From positions 1 through 64,000 of the forward strand of contig NZ_KZ848476.1 in the NCBI RefSeq assembly GCF_003327285.1: a DNA stretch of 64,000 bases, given 5' to 3'. The first letter of the stretch is position 1, and the number at the start of each line of letters is the position of its first letter. The notes beneath the pieces were generated by a model. That model was not told where the DNA came from, made no database searches, and saw only the letters and a program-made list of their open reading frames with translations. The position numbers were made by a program, and so were the translations under genes. Of this stretch, positions 46,791 to 56,582 are shown piece by piece. The stretch comes from Microbacterium sorbitolivorans (GTDB taxonomy: Bacteria; Actinomycetota; Actinomycetes; Actinomycetales; Microbacteriaceae).

Positions 46791-48052
46791 TGACCCCGCA
46801 CGACCTCACCGGGAGCGGCGACCGCACCGTCGCTCCCGGCGAGATCGTCCTCGGGCTTCAGGGGACGGTCGACTATGAGATCGCCTGGGACCGCGAGGCG
46901 ATCGATACGCTCATCGCCGAGTACGGCATCGAACAGGGCGAGATTGATGCGGGCATCGCAGTCGTCGACGAGCGCACCCTGCTGGTCTCGGTGCTCGGCT
47001 TTCTCGCGACGGGGGTCGGCGGCGAACGCCACGCCGCCTCGTCCGAGATCGTGGAGCGCTTCGCGGCGCGATTCCCGCGGGAGATTACGCTCGGCGGCAC
47101 CGGCGTGCGCGCGGCGCTGGTGCTCCGCAAGCTCGGGATCCCGTCGCTCTTGCATCTCGTGAGCACCGACGCGAACGTGCGCCGGCTCCTCCCCGATGAC
47201 ATCGACTACATCACCAGCGCGACGCACGACACGCTCGACCCGCACCTCATCATTCAGTTCCGGCCGGGCGATGGCGCCCGCGTCGGCGACCGCGAATACG
47301 CGGTGCGAGAGGCGAACCGCCTGATCATCGCCAACGATCCGCCCGCTGCCAACCTGGTGCTGAGCGACGAGCTCGGCGACCGCGTTGGTGCATCGCGCGT
47401 CTTCCTCATCTCCGGTTTCAACGCGATCGCGGACGAAGCGATCCTGCACCGTCGTCTCGATGAAATCCGCACGGTCGCGGCGCGGCTGCCGGAGGACGGC
47501 ATCAGCGTCTACGAGGACGCCGGCTTCCACAACGCCGGCTTCCAGCCGGCGGTCGCCGATGCGATCGGTCCCGCGGTCGACGTCTTCAGCATGAATGAGG
47601 ACGAGCTACAGGCGCGGCTCGGTCGGGCCCTCGATCTCCGCGATGCCGCGCAGATCGAGGACGCGCTCCGCGAGTTGCGCTCCCGGATCCCGGATCCGGT
47701 CCTCGTCGTCCATACGCGATACTGGACCGCCGTATGGGCGTCCGAGAGCCGCGAACGGATCCTCGATCGCGTCGCGACCGCCGCGGACGCGGGCGATGCG
47801 ACGGCGGCCGGCCGCTACGCCCACGGCGACGACGTCACGGCCGCGGACATCGACGCGATCGCCGCCGGGCCGCGGCAGGCGGAGAGCATCGCCTTCGCGA
47901 GCGATCTCGAGGCGAGGCTCGGGGCGCGAAGCCGCGTCTTGCCGGGCTTCCACATCGACCCACCGAGCCCGACGACGATCGGCCTCGGCGATACCTTTAT
48001 TGGCGGCCTCATTGGCTCCCTCGCGCGCGCATCGGAGAGGATCTTGTCATGA
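46790..48052 (+). CDS. ADP-dependent glucokinase/phosphofructokinase family kinase
   Basis: This 420-residue protein resembles the ADP-specific PFK/glucokinase branch of the ribokinase superfamily: LGGTGVRAALVLRKLGI, SGFNAIADEAILHRRLDEI, YEDAGFHN and the catalytic PTTIGLGDTFIGG near the C-terminus. Such enzymes phosphorylate a hexose or hexose phosphate using ADP. It probably makes the bisphosphate for the preceding aldolase, whose stop it overlaps (TGATG). Substrate not predictable. Confidence 0.82.
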   Translation: MTPHDLTGSGDRTVAPGEIVLGLQGTVDYEIAWDREAIDTLIAEYGIEQGEIDAGIAVVDERTLLVSVLGFLATGVGGERHAASSEIVERFAARFPREITLGGTGVRAALVLRKLGIPSLLHLVSTDANVRRLLPDDIDYITSATHDTLDPHLIIQFRPGDGARVGDREYAVREANRLIIANDPPAANLVLSDELGDRVGASRVFLISGFNAIADEAILHRRLDEIRTVAARLPEDGISVYEDAGFHNAGFQPAVADAIGPAVDVFSMNEDELQARLGRALDLRDAAQIEDALRELRSRIPDPVLVVHTRYWTAVWASESRERILDRVATAADAGDATAAGRYAHGDDVTAADIDAIAAGPRQAESIAFASDLEARLGARSRVLPGFHIDPPSPTTIGLGDTFIGGLIGSLARASERILS

Positions 48053-49059
48053 GCGCACCGGTGATTCTCGGCCCGAACCAGCCGCCCGCGCGGCCGTATC
48101 GCGGGGGAGCGGGCATCCGGGAGCTACGCGGCACGGGCTCGGAAGACGTGTACGCCCCGGAAGACTTCGTCGCGTCGACGACCTGCACCTTCGGATCTGA
48201 CACCGTGGGGCTCAGCAGGCTCCCGGATGGCACACTCCTCCGCGACGCGATCGCGGCCGACCCCGCAGCCTGGCTTGGCGCCGAGCACGTCGCGGTATTC
48301 GGCGGCGAGACCGCGCTTCTCGTGAAGCTCCTGCACACGGGTGAGCGATTGTTCAACCACGCACACCCGGACGCGGTCTTCGCGGAAGCACACCTCGGGA
48401 TCGGCCGCGGCAAGACCGAGGCCTGGATCATTACGGACACGGGCGGACGCGAGAGCGCTGACGTATGGCTCGGGTGGAACCGCGAGGTCACCGAGGGCGA
48501 GATCGCGGAGTGGTTCGCGCGGCAAGACTCGGATGGGATGCTGGCCGCGCTCAACCACGTGACGGTGCGTGCGGGCGAGTGGATCCACGTCCCCGCGGGG
48601 ACACCGCACTCGATCGGCGAGGGCATCACCCTCGTCGAATTACAAGAACCCGTCGATCTCTCGATCATCCTCGAGTACGCGCCCTTCCCCGCGCTCGACC
48701 GCGAGGCGGCGCTTCTCGGGCTACCGGTCGAGACGGCGCTCGCCGCGGTGTCGCGCGACCGCACGGATCCGTCGGCGCTTCACGGCGCCGTCGTCGACGG
48801 CTCGTTCCTGCCACTGGCGGCGGATCCGTTCTACCGCGCCGAGCAGGTGCGCGGCGGCGACATCCTCGACGCCGGCTTCAGCGTCGTCGTCGTGCTCGAG
48901 GGCGCCGGATCCCTCAGGGAGGTTCCCGTCGCGCGCGGCGCCACCGTCGTCATCCCGCACTCGGCGGGGCCGTTGCAGCTGGTGGGCGACCTGCGTGCGA
49001 TCAGGTGCCGCCCGCCGCACCCGAATGAGGTCCACGCCCCAGGTAGGCTAGAACCATGA
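48049..49059 (+). CDS. Class I mannose-6-phosphate isomerase-like protein
   Basis: The 336-residue cupin enzyme shows [27 protein letters not shown] and [13 protein letters not shown], the zinc-binding segments of ManA-type isomerases, with QVHPD changed to HAHPD. It likely interconverts an aldose and ketose phosphate in the same pathway. ATG overlaps the kinase stop; its own stop overlaps gpmA. Confidence 0.83.
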   Translation: MSAPVILGPNQPPARPYRGGAGIRELRGTGSEDVYAPEDFVASTTCTFGSDTVGLSRLPDGTLLRDAIAADPAAWLGAEHVAVFGGETALLVKLLHTGERLFNHAHPDAVFAEAHLGIGRGKTEAWIITDTGGRESADVWLGWNREVTEGEIAEWFARQDSDGMLAALNHVTVRAGEWIHVPAGTPHSIGEGITLVELQEPVDLSIILEYAPFPALDREAALLGLPVETALAAVSRDRTDPSALHGAVVDGSFLPLAADPFYRAEQVRGGDILDAGFSVVVVLEGAGSLREVPVARGATVVIPHSAGPLQLVGDLRAIRCRPPHPNEVHAPGRLEP

Positions 49060-49796
49060 CGCACACCCTCATCCTGCTCCGCCACGGGCAGAGCGAATGG
49101 AACGAAAAGAACCTGTTCACCGGTTGGGTGGACGTCCGACTCACCGAGCAGGGCCGCGGCGAGGCCAAGCGCGGCGGCGAGCTGCTCGCCGAAGAGGGCG
49201 TCCTGCCCGACGTGCTCTACACGTCGCTGCTCAGCCGCGCCATCCAGACCGCGAACATCGCGCTCGACTCGGCCGACCGCCTCTGGATCCCCGTGAAGCG
49301 CTCGTGGCGCCTCAACGAGCGCCACTACGGTGCGCTGCAGGGTAAGGACAAGGCCCAGACCCTCGCCGAGTTCGGCGAGGAGAAGTTCATGGAGTGGCGC
49401 CGCTCGTTCGACGTTCCGCCGCCCGCGATCGACGCCGACGACGAGTTCGCGCAGACGCACGACCCGCGCTACGCCGACATCGACGGCGAGCTGCCCGCGA
49501 CCGAGTCGCTCGCGCTCGTGATCGACCGCCTTCTGCCCTACTGGGAGAGCGACATCGCCGCCGACCTGAAGTCGGGCAAGACCGTCATGGTCGCCGCCCA
49601 CGGCAACTCGCTGCGCGCGCTCGTGAAGCACCTCGAGGGCATCAGCGACGACGACATCGCCGCGCTCAACATCCCCACGGGCATCCCGCTCGTGTACGAG
49701 CTCGACGACAACCTGCAGCCCACGGGCCCCGGCCGCTACCTCGACCCCGAGGCCGCCGCTGCCGGAGCCGCCGCGGTCGCCAACCAGGGCAAGTAA
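49056..49796 (+). CDS. gpmA: 2,3-bisphosphoglycerate-dependent phosphoglycerate mutase
   Basis: This 246-residue glycolytic enzyme has [20 protein letters not shown] with the catalytic His, [25 protein letters not shown] and the second His in [17 protein letters not shown]. It is coupled by overlap to the sugar operon and, in synteny, lies next to the phoU/senX3/regX3 genes as in many actinobacteria. Confidence 0.96.
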   Translation: MTHTLILLRHGQSEWNEKNLFTGWVDVRLTEQGRGEAKRGGELLAEEGVLPDVLYTSLLSRAIQTANIALDSADRLWIPVKRSWRLNERHYGALQGKDKAQTLAEFGEEKFMEWRRSFDVPPPAIDADDEFAQTHDPRYADIDGELPATESLALVIDRLLPYWESDIAADLKSGKTVMVAAHGNSLRALVKHLEGISDDDIAALNIPTGIPLVYELDDNLQPTGPGRYLDPEAAAAGAAAVANQGK

Positions 49797-49806
49797 GCCC
49801 CGACGC

Positions 49807-49845
49807 AAAAAGGATGGGATCCCCAAGGGGGATCCCATCCTTTTT
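49807..49845 (+). terminator. Terminator between gpmA and regX3
   Basis: AAAAAGGATGGGATCCCC and GGGGATCCCATCCTTTTT make a long hairpin with A and T tracts, serving both convergent genes. The stem contains GGATCC twice. Confidence 0.92.
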
Positions 49846-49853
49846 CGCGTTCC

Positions 49854-50537
49854 TCAGCCCTCGAAGCGGTATCCGAGGCCGCGCACGGTGACGAGCATCG
49901 TCGGCTTCGAGGGGGTCTCCTCGATGCGCGAGCGGATGCGCTTGATGTGCACGTCGAGCGTCTTCGTGTCACCGAAGTAGTCGGATCCCCACACGCGGTC
50001 GATGAGCTGGCCTCGCGTGAGCACGCGGCCCGTGTTGCGCATGAGCAGCTCGAGAAGCTCGAACTCCTTCAGCGGCATGTTGATCTGCTCGCCCTCGACG
50101 GCGACGGTGTGGCGGTCGATGTCGAGCGTGACGCGCCCGCCCTCGAGCACGTGCTCCTCGTAGTCTTCCTCGGGCTGGGCCGAGCGGCGAAGCACGGCGC
50201 GCATGCGCGCCAGCAGCTCTCGAGACGAGTAGGGCTTCGTGACGTAGTCGTCGGCGCCGAGCTCGAGCCCCACGACGATGTCCACCTCAGAGTCCTTCGC
50301 GGTGAGCATGACGATCGGCACCTGGCTGGTCGTGCGGATCTGGCGACATACCTCGGTGCCCGGGATACCGGGCAGCATGAGGTCGAGTAGGATCACGTCG
50401 GCGCCCTGCTCCTGGAACAGCCGCAGCGCCTTTTCACCGTCGTCTGCAATCTCGACCTCGAAGCCCTCGCGTCCGAGCAGGTACGCGAGCGGATCCGCGA
50501 GATCGGGTTCGTCTTCTACAAGCAGCACGCGGGTCAT
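49854..50537 (-). CDS. regX3: Phosphate response regulator RegX3
   Basis: The 227-residue OmpR-type regulator has receiver motifs VLLVEDEPDL, phospho-Asp in ILLDLMLPG and Lys in DDYVTKPYS, then a winged helix (MPLKEFELLELLMRNTGRVL, DTKTLDVHIKRIRSRIEE). It is the partner of SenX3 and controls phosphate-starvation genes. Overlaps senX3 by 4 bp. Confidence 0.93.
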   Translation of the reverse strand: MTRVLLVEDEPDLADPLAYLLGREGFEVEIADDGEKALRLFQEQGADVILLDLMLPGIPGTEVCRQIRTTSQVPIVMLTAKDSEVDIVVGLELGADDYVTKPYSSRELLARMRAVLRRSAQPEEDYEEHVLEGGRVTLDIDRHTVAVEGEQINMPLKEFELLELLMRNTGRVLTRGQLIDRVWGSDYFGDTKTLDVHIKRIRSRIEETPSKPTMLVTVRGLGYRFEG

Positions 50538-51754
50538 GCAGAGCTTTCCTTTCGCTTCGCCGCCCGTTCGGCGGCGCGCTTTTTCTTCTCTCGTTGCTTC
50601 TTCGACTTCTTATCGAGCTTAAGCGGCACGGCGCCCGTGAGCGGCCCACCGAGCGGCAGGCGGATCGTGAACGTGGATCCCTGCCCCTCGCGGGACCACA
50701 GGCGCACCTCGCCGCCGTGCCGCTGAATGGCGTGCTTCACGATCGACAGGCCGAGGCCCGTACCACCCGTGTGCCGCGAGCGCGCCTGGTCGGCGCGATA
50801 GAAGCGCTCGAAGATGCGCTTCTGGTCGGCCTCCGAGATGCCGAGACCCTGGTCGGTGACGGCGATCTCGACGATGTCTTCGTCTTGCTTCACGCCGATG
50901 CCGACGTGCGAGCCCTCGGGCGAATAGGCGATCGCGTTCGAGACGAGGTTGCTGAGCGCCTCGACGAGCACGCGGGCGTCGCCGTGCACACGGATCCCGG
51001 TCTCGCCGCCCGTGACGAGTTCGACGTCTGCGGCGCGCGCCGTCGTCTGATGGGCGTCGACGGTGCGGGCGACGATCTCGTCGACCGACACGTCGCTGAC
51101 ATCGAGTAGCTCGTCGGCGGCCTGCAGGCGCGACAGGTTCATGATGCGCGCCGTGAGCTGGCCGAGGCGGTCGGCCTCGGCCGACACGCGCTCCGAGAAG
51201 TGACGCACCTGGTCGGGGTCGTCGGCGGCCACGACGAGCGCCTCCGCCAGCAGCCCGATGGCGCCGACGGGGGTCTTCAGCTCGTGGCTCGTGTTCTGGA
51301 TGAAGTCCTGTCGCATCTGTTGCACGCGCTCCTGCTCGGAGATGTCGCGCACGAAGATGGCGATGAACTCGTCCGAGATGGCGGCGGCGCGGCCGATCAC
51401 GAGGCGGGTGTCGCTCGAGACGCGGCTCACGCGGATCCGCATGGTCTGGGCGGGGGAGCGGCCGTTCTGGCGGGCGAGCTTCATGAGCCCGCGCAGCTCC
51501 TCCTGGGCGAGGCGGCGGCCGGCGACGACCCCGAGCCATCGAGAGGAGGGGGAGGCCGCGAGGACGATGCCGGAGGCGTCGGTCACGACCGCGGCATCTT
51601 CGAGAACATCGAGCATCGATGTGACGGCAGCGGGCACCTGAGGGTTCGCCGATCGCATGGCGCGATCGCGGAGCTGGAACGCTCCGACGATGACAAGGGT
51701 GACGAGCGTGCCGATCGCGATCCCAACGAACATCGCAAGCAGGGATCCGGGCAT
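50534..51754 (-). CDS. senX3: Sensor histidine kinase SenX3
   Basis: The 406-residue membrane kinase starts MPGSLLAMFVGIAIGTLVTL with one TM helix, then a PAS-like region (about residues 50-155), HisKA with FIQNTSHELKTPVGAIGLLA and HATPase_c with LVSNAIAYSPEG and GGTGLGLSIVKHA. The C-terminus is strongly basic (KKSKKQREKKKRAAERAAKR). ATG 51754 gives the SenX3-like start. Phosphate sensing through PhoU is the known role. Confidence 0.92.
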   Translation of the reverse strand: MPGSLLAMFVGIAIGTLVTLVIVGAFQLRDRAMRSANPQVPAAVTSMLDVLEDAAVVTDASGIVLAASPSSRWLGVVAGRRLAQEELRGLMKLARQNGRSPAQTMRIRVSRVSSDTRLVIGRAAAISDEFIAIFVRDISEQERVQQMRQDFIQNTSHELKTPVGAIGLLAEALVVAADDPDQVRHFSERVSAEADRLGQLTARIMNLSRLQAADELLDVSDVSVDEIVARTVDAHQTTARAADVELVTGGETGIRVHGDARVLVEALSNLVSNAIAYSPEGSHVGIGVKQDEDIVEIAVTDQGLGISEADQKRIFERFYRADQARSRHTGGTGLGLSIVKHAIQRHGGEVRLWSREGQGSTFTIRLPLGGPLTGAVPLKLDKKSKKQREKKKRAAERAAKRKESSA

Positions 51755-51935
51755 AATTCCAGGGTACGTGGACGTGAGCTGACACGCTGATGAACTAACG
51801 GATATCGCGGACCCGCGCGGCGTGTATTCACAATCACTCCATCGTCCGTTAACCTTCGGAGGCGAGAATCGGGCTCGCCACGTGGGGCGTTCGAAGCGTC
51901 GCGCGATCCACGGACACACGAAAGGGCGCCCAAAA

Positions 51936-52640
51936 ATGCGTGAAGTGTTCCACGACACTCTCGAAGACATCCAGAACCGACTCGTCGAGATCTCTGAGCT
52001 CGTCGCAGAGGCGATTGAAAAGGCCACGCGTGCCTTCGCGACCCGCGATGTCGCCCTCGCAGAAGAGGTCATCGCGAACGACGACTACATCGACCATCTC
52101 GTTCTTACGACCGACGAGATCGCGATCGAGACCCTCGCGATGCAGCAGCCCGTCGCGCACGACCTGCGCGTCATCGTCTCGGCCCTCCGCGCGAGCGCGT
52201 CGCTCGAGCGTATGGGCGACCTCGCCGACCACATCGCTCAGCTCGTGCGCTCGCGCTACCCCGAGCGCGCGATCCCGCAGGGCCTCATGCCGGTGTTCGA
52301 GCGCATGGGTCGCCTCGACGTGCAGGTGGCGCGCACGCTGACCACGCTGCTGCGCACGCAGGACCTGCAGTACGCAACGCAGATCCGCGACACCGACGAC
52401 GAGATCGACGAGCTGCACGCCAGCGTGTACGAGCGCGTCCTCGGCGATTCGTTCGGCGGCGAGATCCCTCACGCCATCGACGCGACCCTCGCGAGCCGCT
52501 ACCACGAGCGCTTCGCCGACCACGCCGTGTCGGTCGCGAAGAAGGTCGTGTACCTCGCGACGGGTGACTGGTCGGGCGCCGACGACGACTTCGACGAGAT
52601 CGAGGCGCCGGCCGAGGCCCCGGAGAACACCGAGGCGTAA
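51936..52640 (+). CDS. phoU: Phosphate system regulator PhoU
   Basis: The 234-residue all-helical protein has two PhoU repeats (MREVFHDTLEDIQNRLVEIS..., RMGRLDVQVARTLTTLL...) with ASASLERMGDLADHIAQLVR and RYHERFADHAVSVAKKVVYL, the metal-binding E/DxxxD motifs. It restrains SenX3-RegX3 when phosphate is plentiful. Divergent from senX3; direct repeats resembling PHO boxes may lie in between but are not clear. Confidence 0.94.
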   Translation: MREVFHDTLEDIQNRLVEISELVAEAIEKATRAFATRDVALAEEVIANDDYIDHLVLTTDEIAIETLAMQQPVAHDLRVIVSALRASASLERMGDLADHIAQLVRSRYPERAIPQGLMPVFERMGRLDVQVARTLTTLLRTQDLQYATQIRDTDDEIDELHASVYERVLGDSFGGEIPHAIDATLASRYHERFADHAVSVAKKVVYLATGDWSGADDDFDEIEAPAEAPENTEA

Positions 52641-52667
52641 ACGCAGCGGCACGAAAAACAACGGCAC

Positions 52668-52702
52668 AAAAAATGGGATCCCCTCGGGGGATCCCATTTT
52701 TT
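52668..52702 (+). terminator. Terminator between phoU and the lipoprotein gene
   Basis: AAAAAATGGGATCCCC and GGGGATCCCATTTTTT form a strong bidirectional hairpin between convergent genes, again built around GGATCC. Confidence 0.92.
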
Positions 52703-52715
52703 GCGTTCCGGAGTC

Positions 52716-53243
52716 TTACTCTTCGCCGTGCTCGGTGACCATCGAGACGGGCGTGCACGCCTCGGCGTCGTAGACGTCGTTCGGCGCGAGGTCGCTGTAC
52801 TCGGTGAGGCAGTTGTTCAGCACGGGCAGGTTGATCTCGACGCCGTCGGAGTCGCCGGGCTGCGCGTAGACCTCGAGGGTCGAGCCGGGGATCGTGTCGA
52901 TGTTGTCGAGCAGCTCGGGCGCATCCTTCGCGCCGAGGCTCAGGGTCTCGCCCGCGGCGACGTCGATCGAGACGCTTCCGCCGTCCCAGTCGAGGCCGAA
53001 GGTCTGGTTCGCGTCGGTGTTGTTCACGAGAACCGCGACGAGGTTGCCCTGGCGGCCGTCCTCGTCGGCGACCACGAAGGCGTTGCGAACGTCGAGACCA
53101 GGCGTGTCAGAGTGCGGCAGGTTGACACCGTCAGAAGCGGTGTACTCGATGGTCGTTGCCTGCTGTGCGACCATTCCGCAACCCGTGGCGGATAGAAGCA
53201 CGGCGCCGGCAGCGGCGAGGGACGCGATGATGCGCGATTTCAC
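52716..53243 (-). CDS. Actinobacterial lipoprotein, unknown function
   Basis: The 175-residue protein has signal MKSRIIASLAAAGAVLLSAT with lipobox ATGC, then a beta-rich domain (NAFVVADEDGRQGNLVAVLV, SVSIDVAAGETLSLG) and two C-terminal Cys (NNCL, EACT) that may form a disulfide. Similar genes lie beside carD in related genomes. Function unknown. Confidence 0.8.
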   Translation of the reverse strand: MKSRIIASLAAAGAVLLSATGCGMVAQQATTIEYTASDGVNLPHSDTPGLDVRNAFVVADEDGRQGNLVAVLVNNTDANQTFGLDWDGGSVSIDVAAGETLSLGAKDAPELLDNIDTIPGSTLEVYAQPGDSDGVEINLPVLNNCLTEYSDLAPNDVYDAEACTPVSMVTEHGEE

Positions 53244-53405
53244 GGATCCTCCAGGTGGTGCGATTCCCGCACGGGAGGCGGGCCGTCGCCATCTTATCGG
53301 GTGCGACTGAATGCTCCTACCCGCGGCGCCAGGGCAGTGGGCGCGTAATCCTAGTACACATCGCGCTGTGATAAACTAGCGGTCGCTGGGAAGGACGTAA
53401 TCCAT

Positions 53406-53903
53406 ATGCTTTTTGAGGTCGGCGAAACTGTCGTCTACCCCCACCACGGGGCTGCAACCATCACCGAGGTAAAGACTCGAGTCATCAAGGGCGAGGAGAA
53501 GACGTACCTCAAGCTCAACGTGACGCAGGGCGACCTCGTGATCGAGGTCCCCGCCGAGAACGTCGACCTTGTCGGCGTTCGTGACGTTATCGACGAGGGC
53601 GGGCTCAACGCCGTGTTCGAGGTGCTGCAGGCACCCTTCACGGAAGAGCCCACGAACTGGTCGCGCCGCTACAAGGCGAACCTTGAGAAGCTCGCCTCGG
53701 GCGACGTGATCAAGGTCAGCGAGGTCGTCCGCGACCTGTGGCGCCGCGATCAGGACCGCGGGCTGTCGGCCGGCGAGAAGCGCATGCTCGCGAAGGCCCG
53801 CCAGGTGCTCGAGTCGGAGGTCGCGCTCGCGAAGAAGGTGTCCGAGGAAGATGCCGCGAAGATTCTCGACGAGACCCTCGCGCAGGACGTCGCGGCGGCC
53901 TGA
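53406..53903 (+). CDS. carD: CarD-type RNA polymerase-binding regulator
   Basis: The 165-residue protein has an N-terminal RNAP-interaction domain ([20 protein letters not shown]) and a helical DNA-binding C-terminal domain with the wedge Trp in [16 protein letters not shown]. CarD stabilises open promoter complexes, especially at rRNA promoters, and is essential in mycobacteria. TAAACT about 35 bp and GGGAAGG about 10 bp upstream look like -10 and ribosome site. Confidence 0.96.
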   Translation: MLFEVGETVVYPHHGAATITEVKTRVIKGEEKTYLKLNVTQGDLVIEVPAENVDLVGVRDVIDEGGLNAVFEVLQAPFTEEPTNWSRRYKANLEKLASGDVIKVSEVVRDLWRRDQDRGLSAGEKRMLAKARQVLESEVALAKKVSEEDAAKILDETLAQDVAAA

Positions 53904-53915
53904 CCGTCTTTTCAC

Positions 53916-53952
53916 GAACCGCCCCGCACCGTGTCTCGGTGCGGGGCGGTTC
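53916..53952 (+). terminator. Terminator after carD
   Basis: GAACCGCCCCGCACCG and CGGTGCGGGGCGGTTC form a perfect 16-bp stem with a 5-base loop. The tail TCTGTCTG is only weakly T-rich. Confidence 0.75.
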
Positions 53953-53981
53953 TGTCTGCGGCTATTTTCGTAAGGGTGAGC

Positions 53982-55187
53982 ATGACCGATATCGACACCG
54001 CCATCGTCGTCGTCGCCGCGGGCAGCGGAACGCGCCTCGGCGCGGCGGCCCCCAAGGCCTTCGTCGAGGTTGACGACGCGTCGATCCTCGCGCACTGCCT
54101 CCGCGGCGTGTTCCGCGCGCGTCCCGCGCAGGTCATCGTCGTCGCGCCCGAGTCGCACCTCGACGAGGCGCGGCGGGTCGCGCTCGCCGAGGCCGGATCC
54201 GCCGCCGGCCGCGTCACGATCGTCGCGGGCGGATCCACCCGCCAGCGGTCGGTCGCCGCGGGCCTCGCGGCGCTGGATCCGGAGGTCGCGACGGTGCTGG
54301 TGCACGACGCCGCGCGCGCCCTCACGCCGCCCGAGGTGATCGACCGCGTCGCCGACACCGTGCGGGCGACGGGCCACGGCGTGCTGCCGGTGCTCGACGT
54401 CGTCGACACGATCAAGCGCACCGAGGGAGACTTCATCGCCGCGAGCGTCGACCGGTCGGAGCTCGCCGCGGCGCAGACGCCGCAGGGCTTCCCGCGGCGC
54501 GCGCTCCTCGACGCCTACGAGAACGCGACGACAGACTTCACCGACGACACCGCGGTGGTCGCCGAGGCGGGCCTGCCGGTGCGCCGGGTCGCCGGATCCG
54601 AGGACAGCTTCAAGATCACGACCCCCGCCGATCTCGCCCGCGCGCGCGACCTCGTTCGCCGCGCCCCGCGGATCCGCGAAGAAGGTCACGAGGAGGGCAC
54701 CATGGCCGACGACAAGCGATACCCGCGCGTGGGCGTGGGGACCGACGTTCACGCCTTCGGGGGAGAGGGCAACCTCTGGCTCGCGGGGCTCGAGTGGCCG
54801 GGGGAGCCCGCCCTCTCGGGCCACTCCGACGGCGACGCCGTCGGGCACGCGATCGTCGATGCCGTGTTGAACGCCGCGGGCCTCGGCGACATCGGCACCC
54901 ACTTCGGCGTCGACCGCCCGGAGTTCGCGGGCGCGCACGCCGAGGCATTCCTCGCCGAGACCGCCCGCATCGCGCGAGACGCCGGGTGGGTCATCGGCAA
55001 CGTCTCGGTTCAGATGCAGGCGCAGCGCCCGCGCTTCTCGCACCGCCGCGCGGAGGCAGAAGCAGCGCTCTCGGCGGCCCTCGGCGCACCAGTCTCGGTG
55101 TCGGCGACGACGACCGACGGCCTCGGCTTCACGGGGCGCGCGGAAGGCGTGCAGGTGTTCGCCGTGGCGATGGTCGTGCCCGCGTAG
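53982..55187 (+). CDS. ispDF: Fused IspD-IspF isoprenoid (MEP pathway) enzyme
   Basis: Of 401 residues, about 1-235 are IspD (VVVAAGSGTRLGAAAPKAFV, VLVHDAARALT, ASVDRSELAAAQTPQGF) and about 245-401 are IspF (RVGVGTDVHAFGGE, LSGHSDGDAVGHAIVDAVLN, TTTDGLGFTGR). Together they make CDP-ME from MEP and the cyclic diphosphate MEcPP. There is no stop between them. An internal in-frame ATG at 54702 follows GAGGAGGG, so separate IspF may also be made. ATG 53982 follows AAGGG. Confidence 0.94.
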   Translation: MTDIDTAIVVVAAGSGTRLGAAAPKAFVEVDDASILAHCLRGVFRARPAQVIVVAPESHLDEARRVALAEAGSAAGRVTIVAGGSTRQRSVAAGLAALDPEVATVLVHDAARALTPPEVIDRVADTVRATGHGVLPVLDVVDTIKRTEGDFIAASVDRSELAAAQTPQGFPRRALLDAYENATTDFTDDTAVVAEAGLPVRRVAGSEDSFKITTPADLARARDLVRRAPRIREEGHEEGTMADDKRYPRVGVGTDVHAFGGEGNLWLAGLEWPGEPALSGHSDGDAVGHAIVDAVLNAAGLGDIGTHFGVDRPEFAGAHAEAFLAETARIARDAGWVIGNVSVQMQAQRPRFSHRRAEAEAALSAALGAPVSVSATTTDGLGFTGRAEGVQVFAVAMVVPA

Positions 55188-55196
55188 TCTTGGTAC

Positions 55197-56582
55197 GTGA
55201 CTCTTAGGCTGTACGACACCCGCGCCCAGGCGCTTCGCGATTTCTCCCCGCTCGACGAGAAGAACGTCACGATGTACGTCTGTGGACCGACCGTGCAGTC
55301 GGGCCCCCACGTGGGGCACCTGCGCGCCTCGCTGGCCTTCGACCTGCTGCGCCGCTGGCTCGAACACCGCTACGGCCGCGTGACGTTCGTGCGCAACGTC
55401 ACCGACATCGACGACAAGACCCTCGCGAACGCGACCGAGGCCGAGCCATGGTGGGCGCTCGCGTACCGCGTCGAGCGCGAGTTCACGGCCGTGAACGACG
55501 CGATCGGGATCCTGCCGCCGACCTACGAGCCGCGGGCGACCGGATCCATCGACCAGATGCAGGAGCTCATCGCGAGCCTCATCGAGCGCGGGCACGCCTA
55601 CGCGTCGGAGGGCGACGTCTACTTCGACGTGCGCTCGTGGCCGGAGTACGGCGCGCTCACGCGCCAGCGGCCCGACGAGATGGATCCGGACGTCGACGCC
55701 GATCTGCGCGGCAAGCGCGACGCCCACGACTTCGCGCTGTGGAAGGCGACGAAGGCGGGGGAGCCCGAGACGGCGTCGTGGCCCTCGCCGTGGGGCCCCG
55801 GGCGCCCCGGCTGGCACATCGAGTGCTCCGCGATGTCGCGCCGCTACCTCGGTGACGAGTTCGACATCCACGGCGGCGGCCTCGACCTGCGCTTCCCGCA
55901 CCACGAGAACGAGCTCGCGCAGTCGACGGCGGCGGGCCACGGCTTCGCGCGCTACTGGGTGCACAACGGCCTCGTGACGGTGAACGGCCAGAAGATGTCG
56001 AAGTCGCTCGGCAACTTCGTACTCGCGGCCGACCTCCTCGCGGAGAACCCCGCTCGCGTGGTCCGTTACGCCCTCTCGGCGGCGCACTACCGCTCGAGCC
56101 TTGACGTGTCGGAGCAGGCGCTCGCCGAGGCGTCGAGCGCGCTCGACCGCATCGAGGGCTTCGCCCAGCGCGGCCTGCGCGAGATCGGCCCGTTCGAACC
56201 GTCGCAGCTCCCCGAGGCCTTCGTCCGCGTGATGGACGACGATCTCGGCGTTCCGCAGGCGCTCGCCGTCGTGCACGAGACCGTGCGCGCGGGCAACACG
56301 GCGCTCGATGCGGGCGATCGTGAGGCCGCCGCGGGCGCTCTCTCAGCTGTTTTCGGCATGATGGACGTGCTGGGGCTGCCTCTTTATTCGAGTGCTGTGG
56401 CATCCTCGGGATCCGCCGACCAGGCGCTGGGCGCACTGGTCGACCACCTCCTCACGCAGCGACAGACCGCGCGCGCCGAGAAGGACTGGGCGACGGCCGA
56501 CCGCCTGCGCGACACGTTCGTGGCGGCCGGCATCACCCTTGAAGACACCCCATCCGGAACACATTGGAGCATCGATGGCTAA
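55197..56582 (+). CDS. cysS: Cysteinyl-tRNA synthetase
   Basis: The 461-residue class I enzyme has the zinc Cys in [19 protein letters not shown] with the HIGH motif, [31 protein letters not shown] and KMSKS in [14 protein letters not shown] start 10 bp after ispDF. The stop overlaps the start of rlmB by 8 bp. Confidence 0.96.
   Translation: MTLRLYDTRAQALRDFSPLDEKNVTMYVCGPTVQSGPHVGHLRASLAFDLLRRWLEHRYGRVTFVRNVTDIDDKTLANATEAEPWWALAYRVEREFTAVNDAIGILPPTYEPRATGSIDQMQELIASLIERGHAYASEGDVYFDVRSWPEYGALTRQRPDEMDPDVDADLRGKRDAHDFALWKATKAGEPETASWPSPWGPGRPGWHIECSAMSRRYLGDEFDIHGGGLDLRFPHHENELAQSTAAGHGFARYWVHNGLVTVNGQKMSKSLGNFVLAADLLAENPARVVRYALSAAHYRSSLDVSEQALAEASSALDRIEGFAQRGLREIGPFEPSQLPEAFVRVMDDDLGVPQALAVVHETVRAGNTALDAGDREAAAGALSAVFGMMDVLGLPLYSSAVASSGSADQALGALVDHLLTQRQTARAEKDWATADRLRDTFVAAGITLEDTPSGTHWSIDG

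Noticed and set aside
53376-56276. A 966-codon open frame on the minus strand
   Set aside because: It lies opposite carD, ispDF and cysS, is Arg/Leu/Val-rich, and is a typical high-GC shadow frame without domains.
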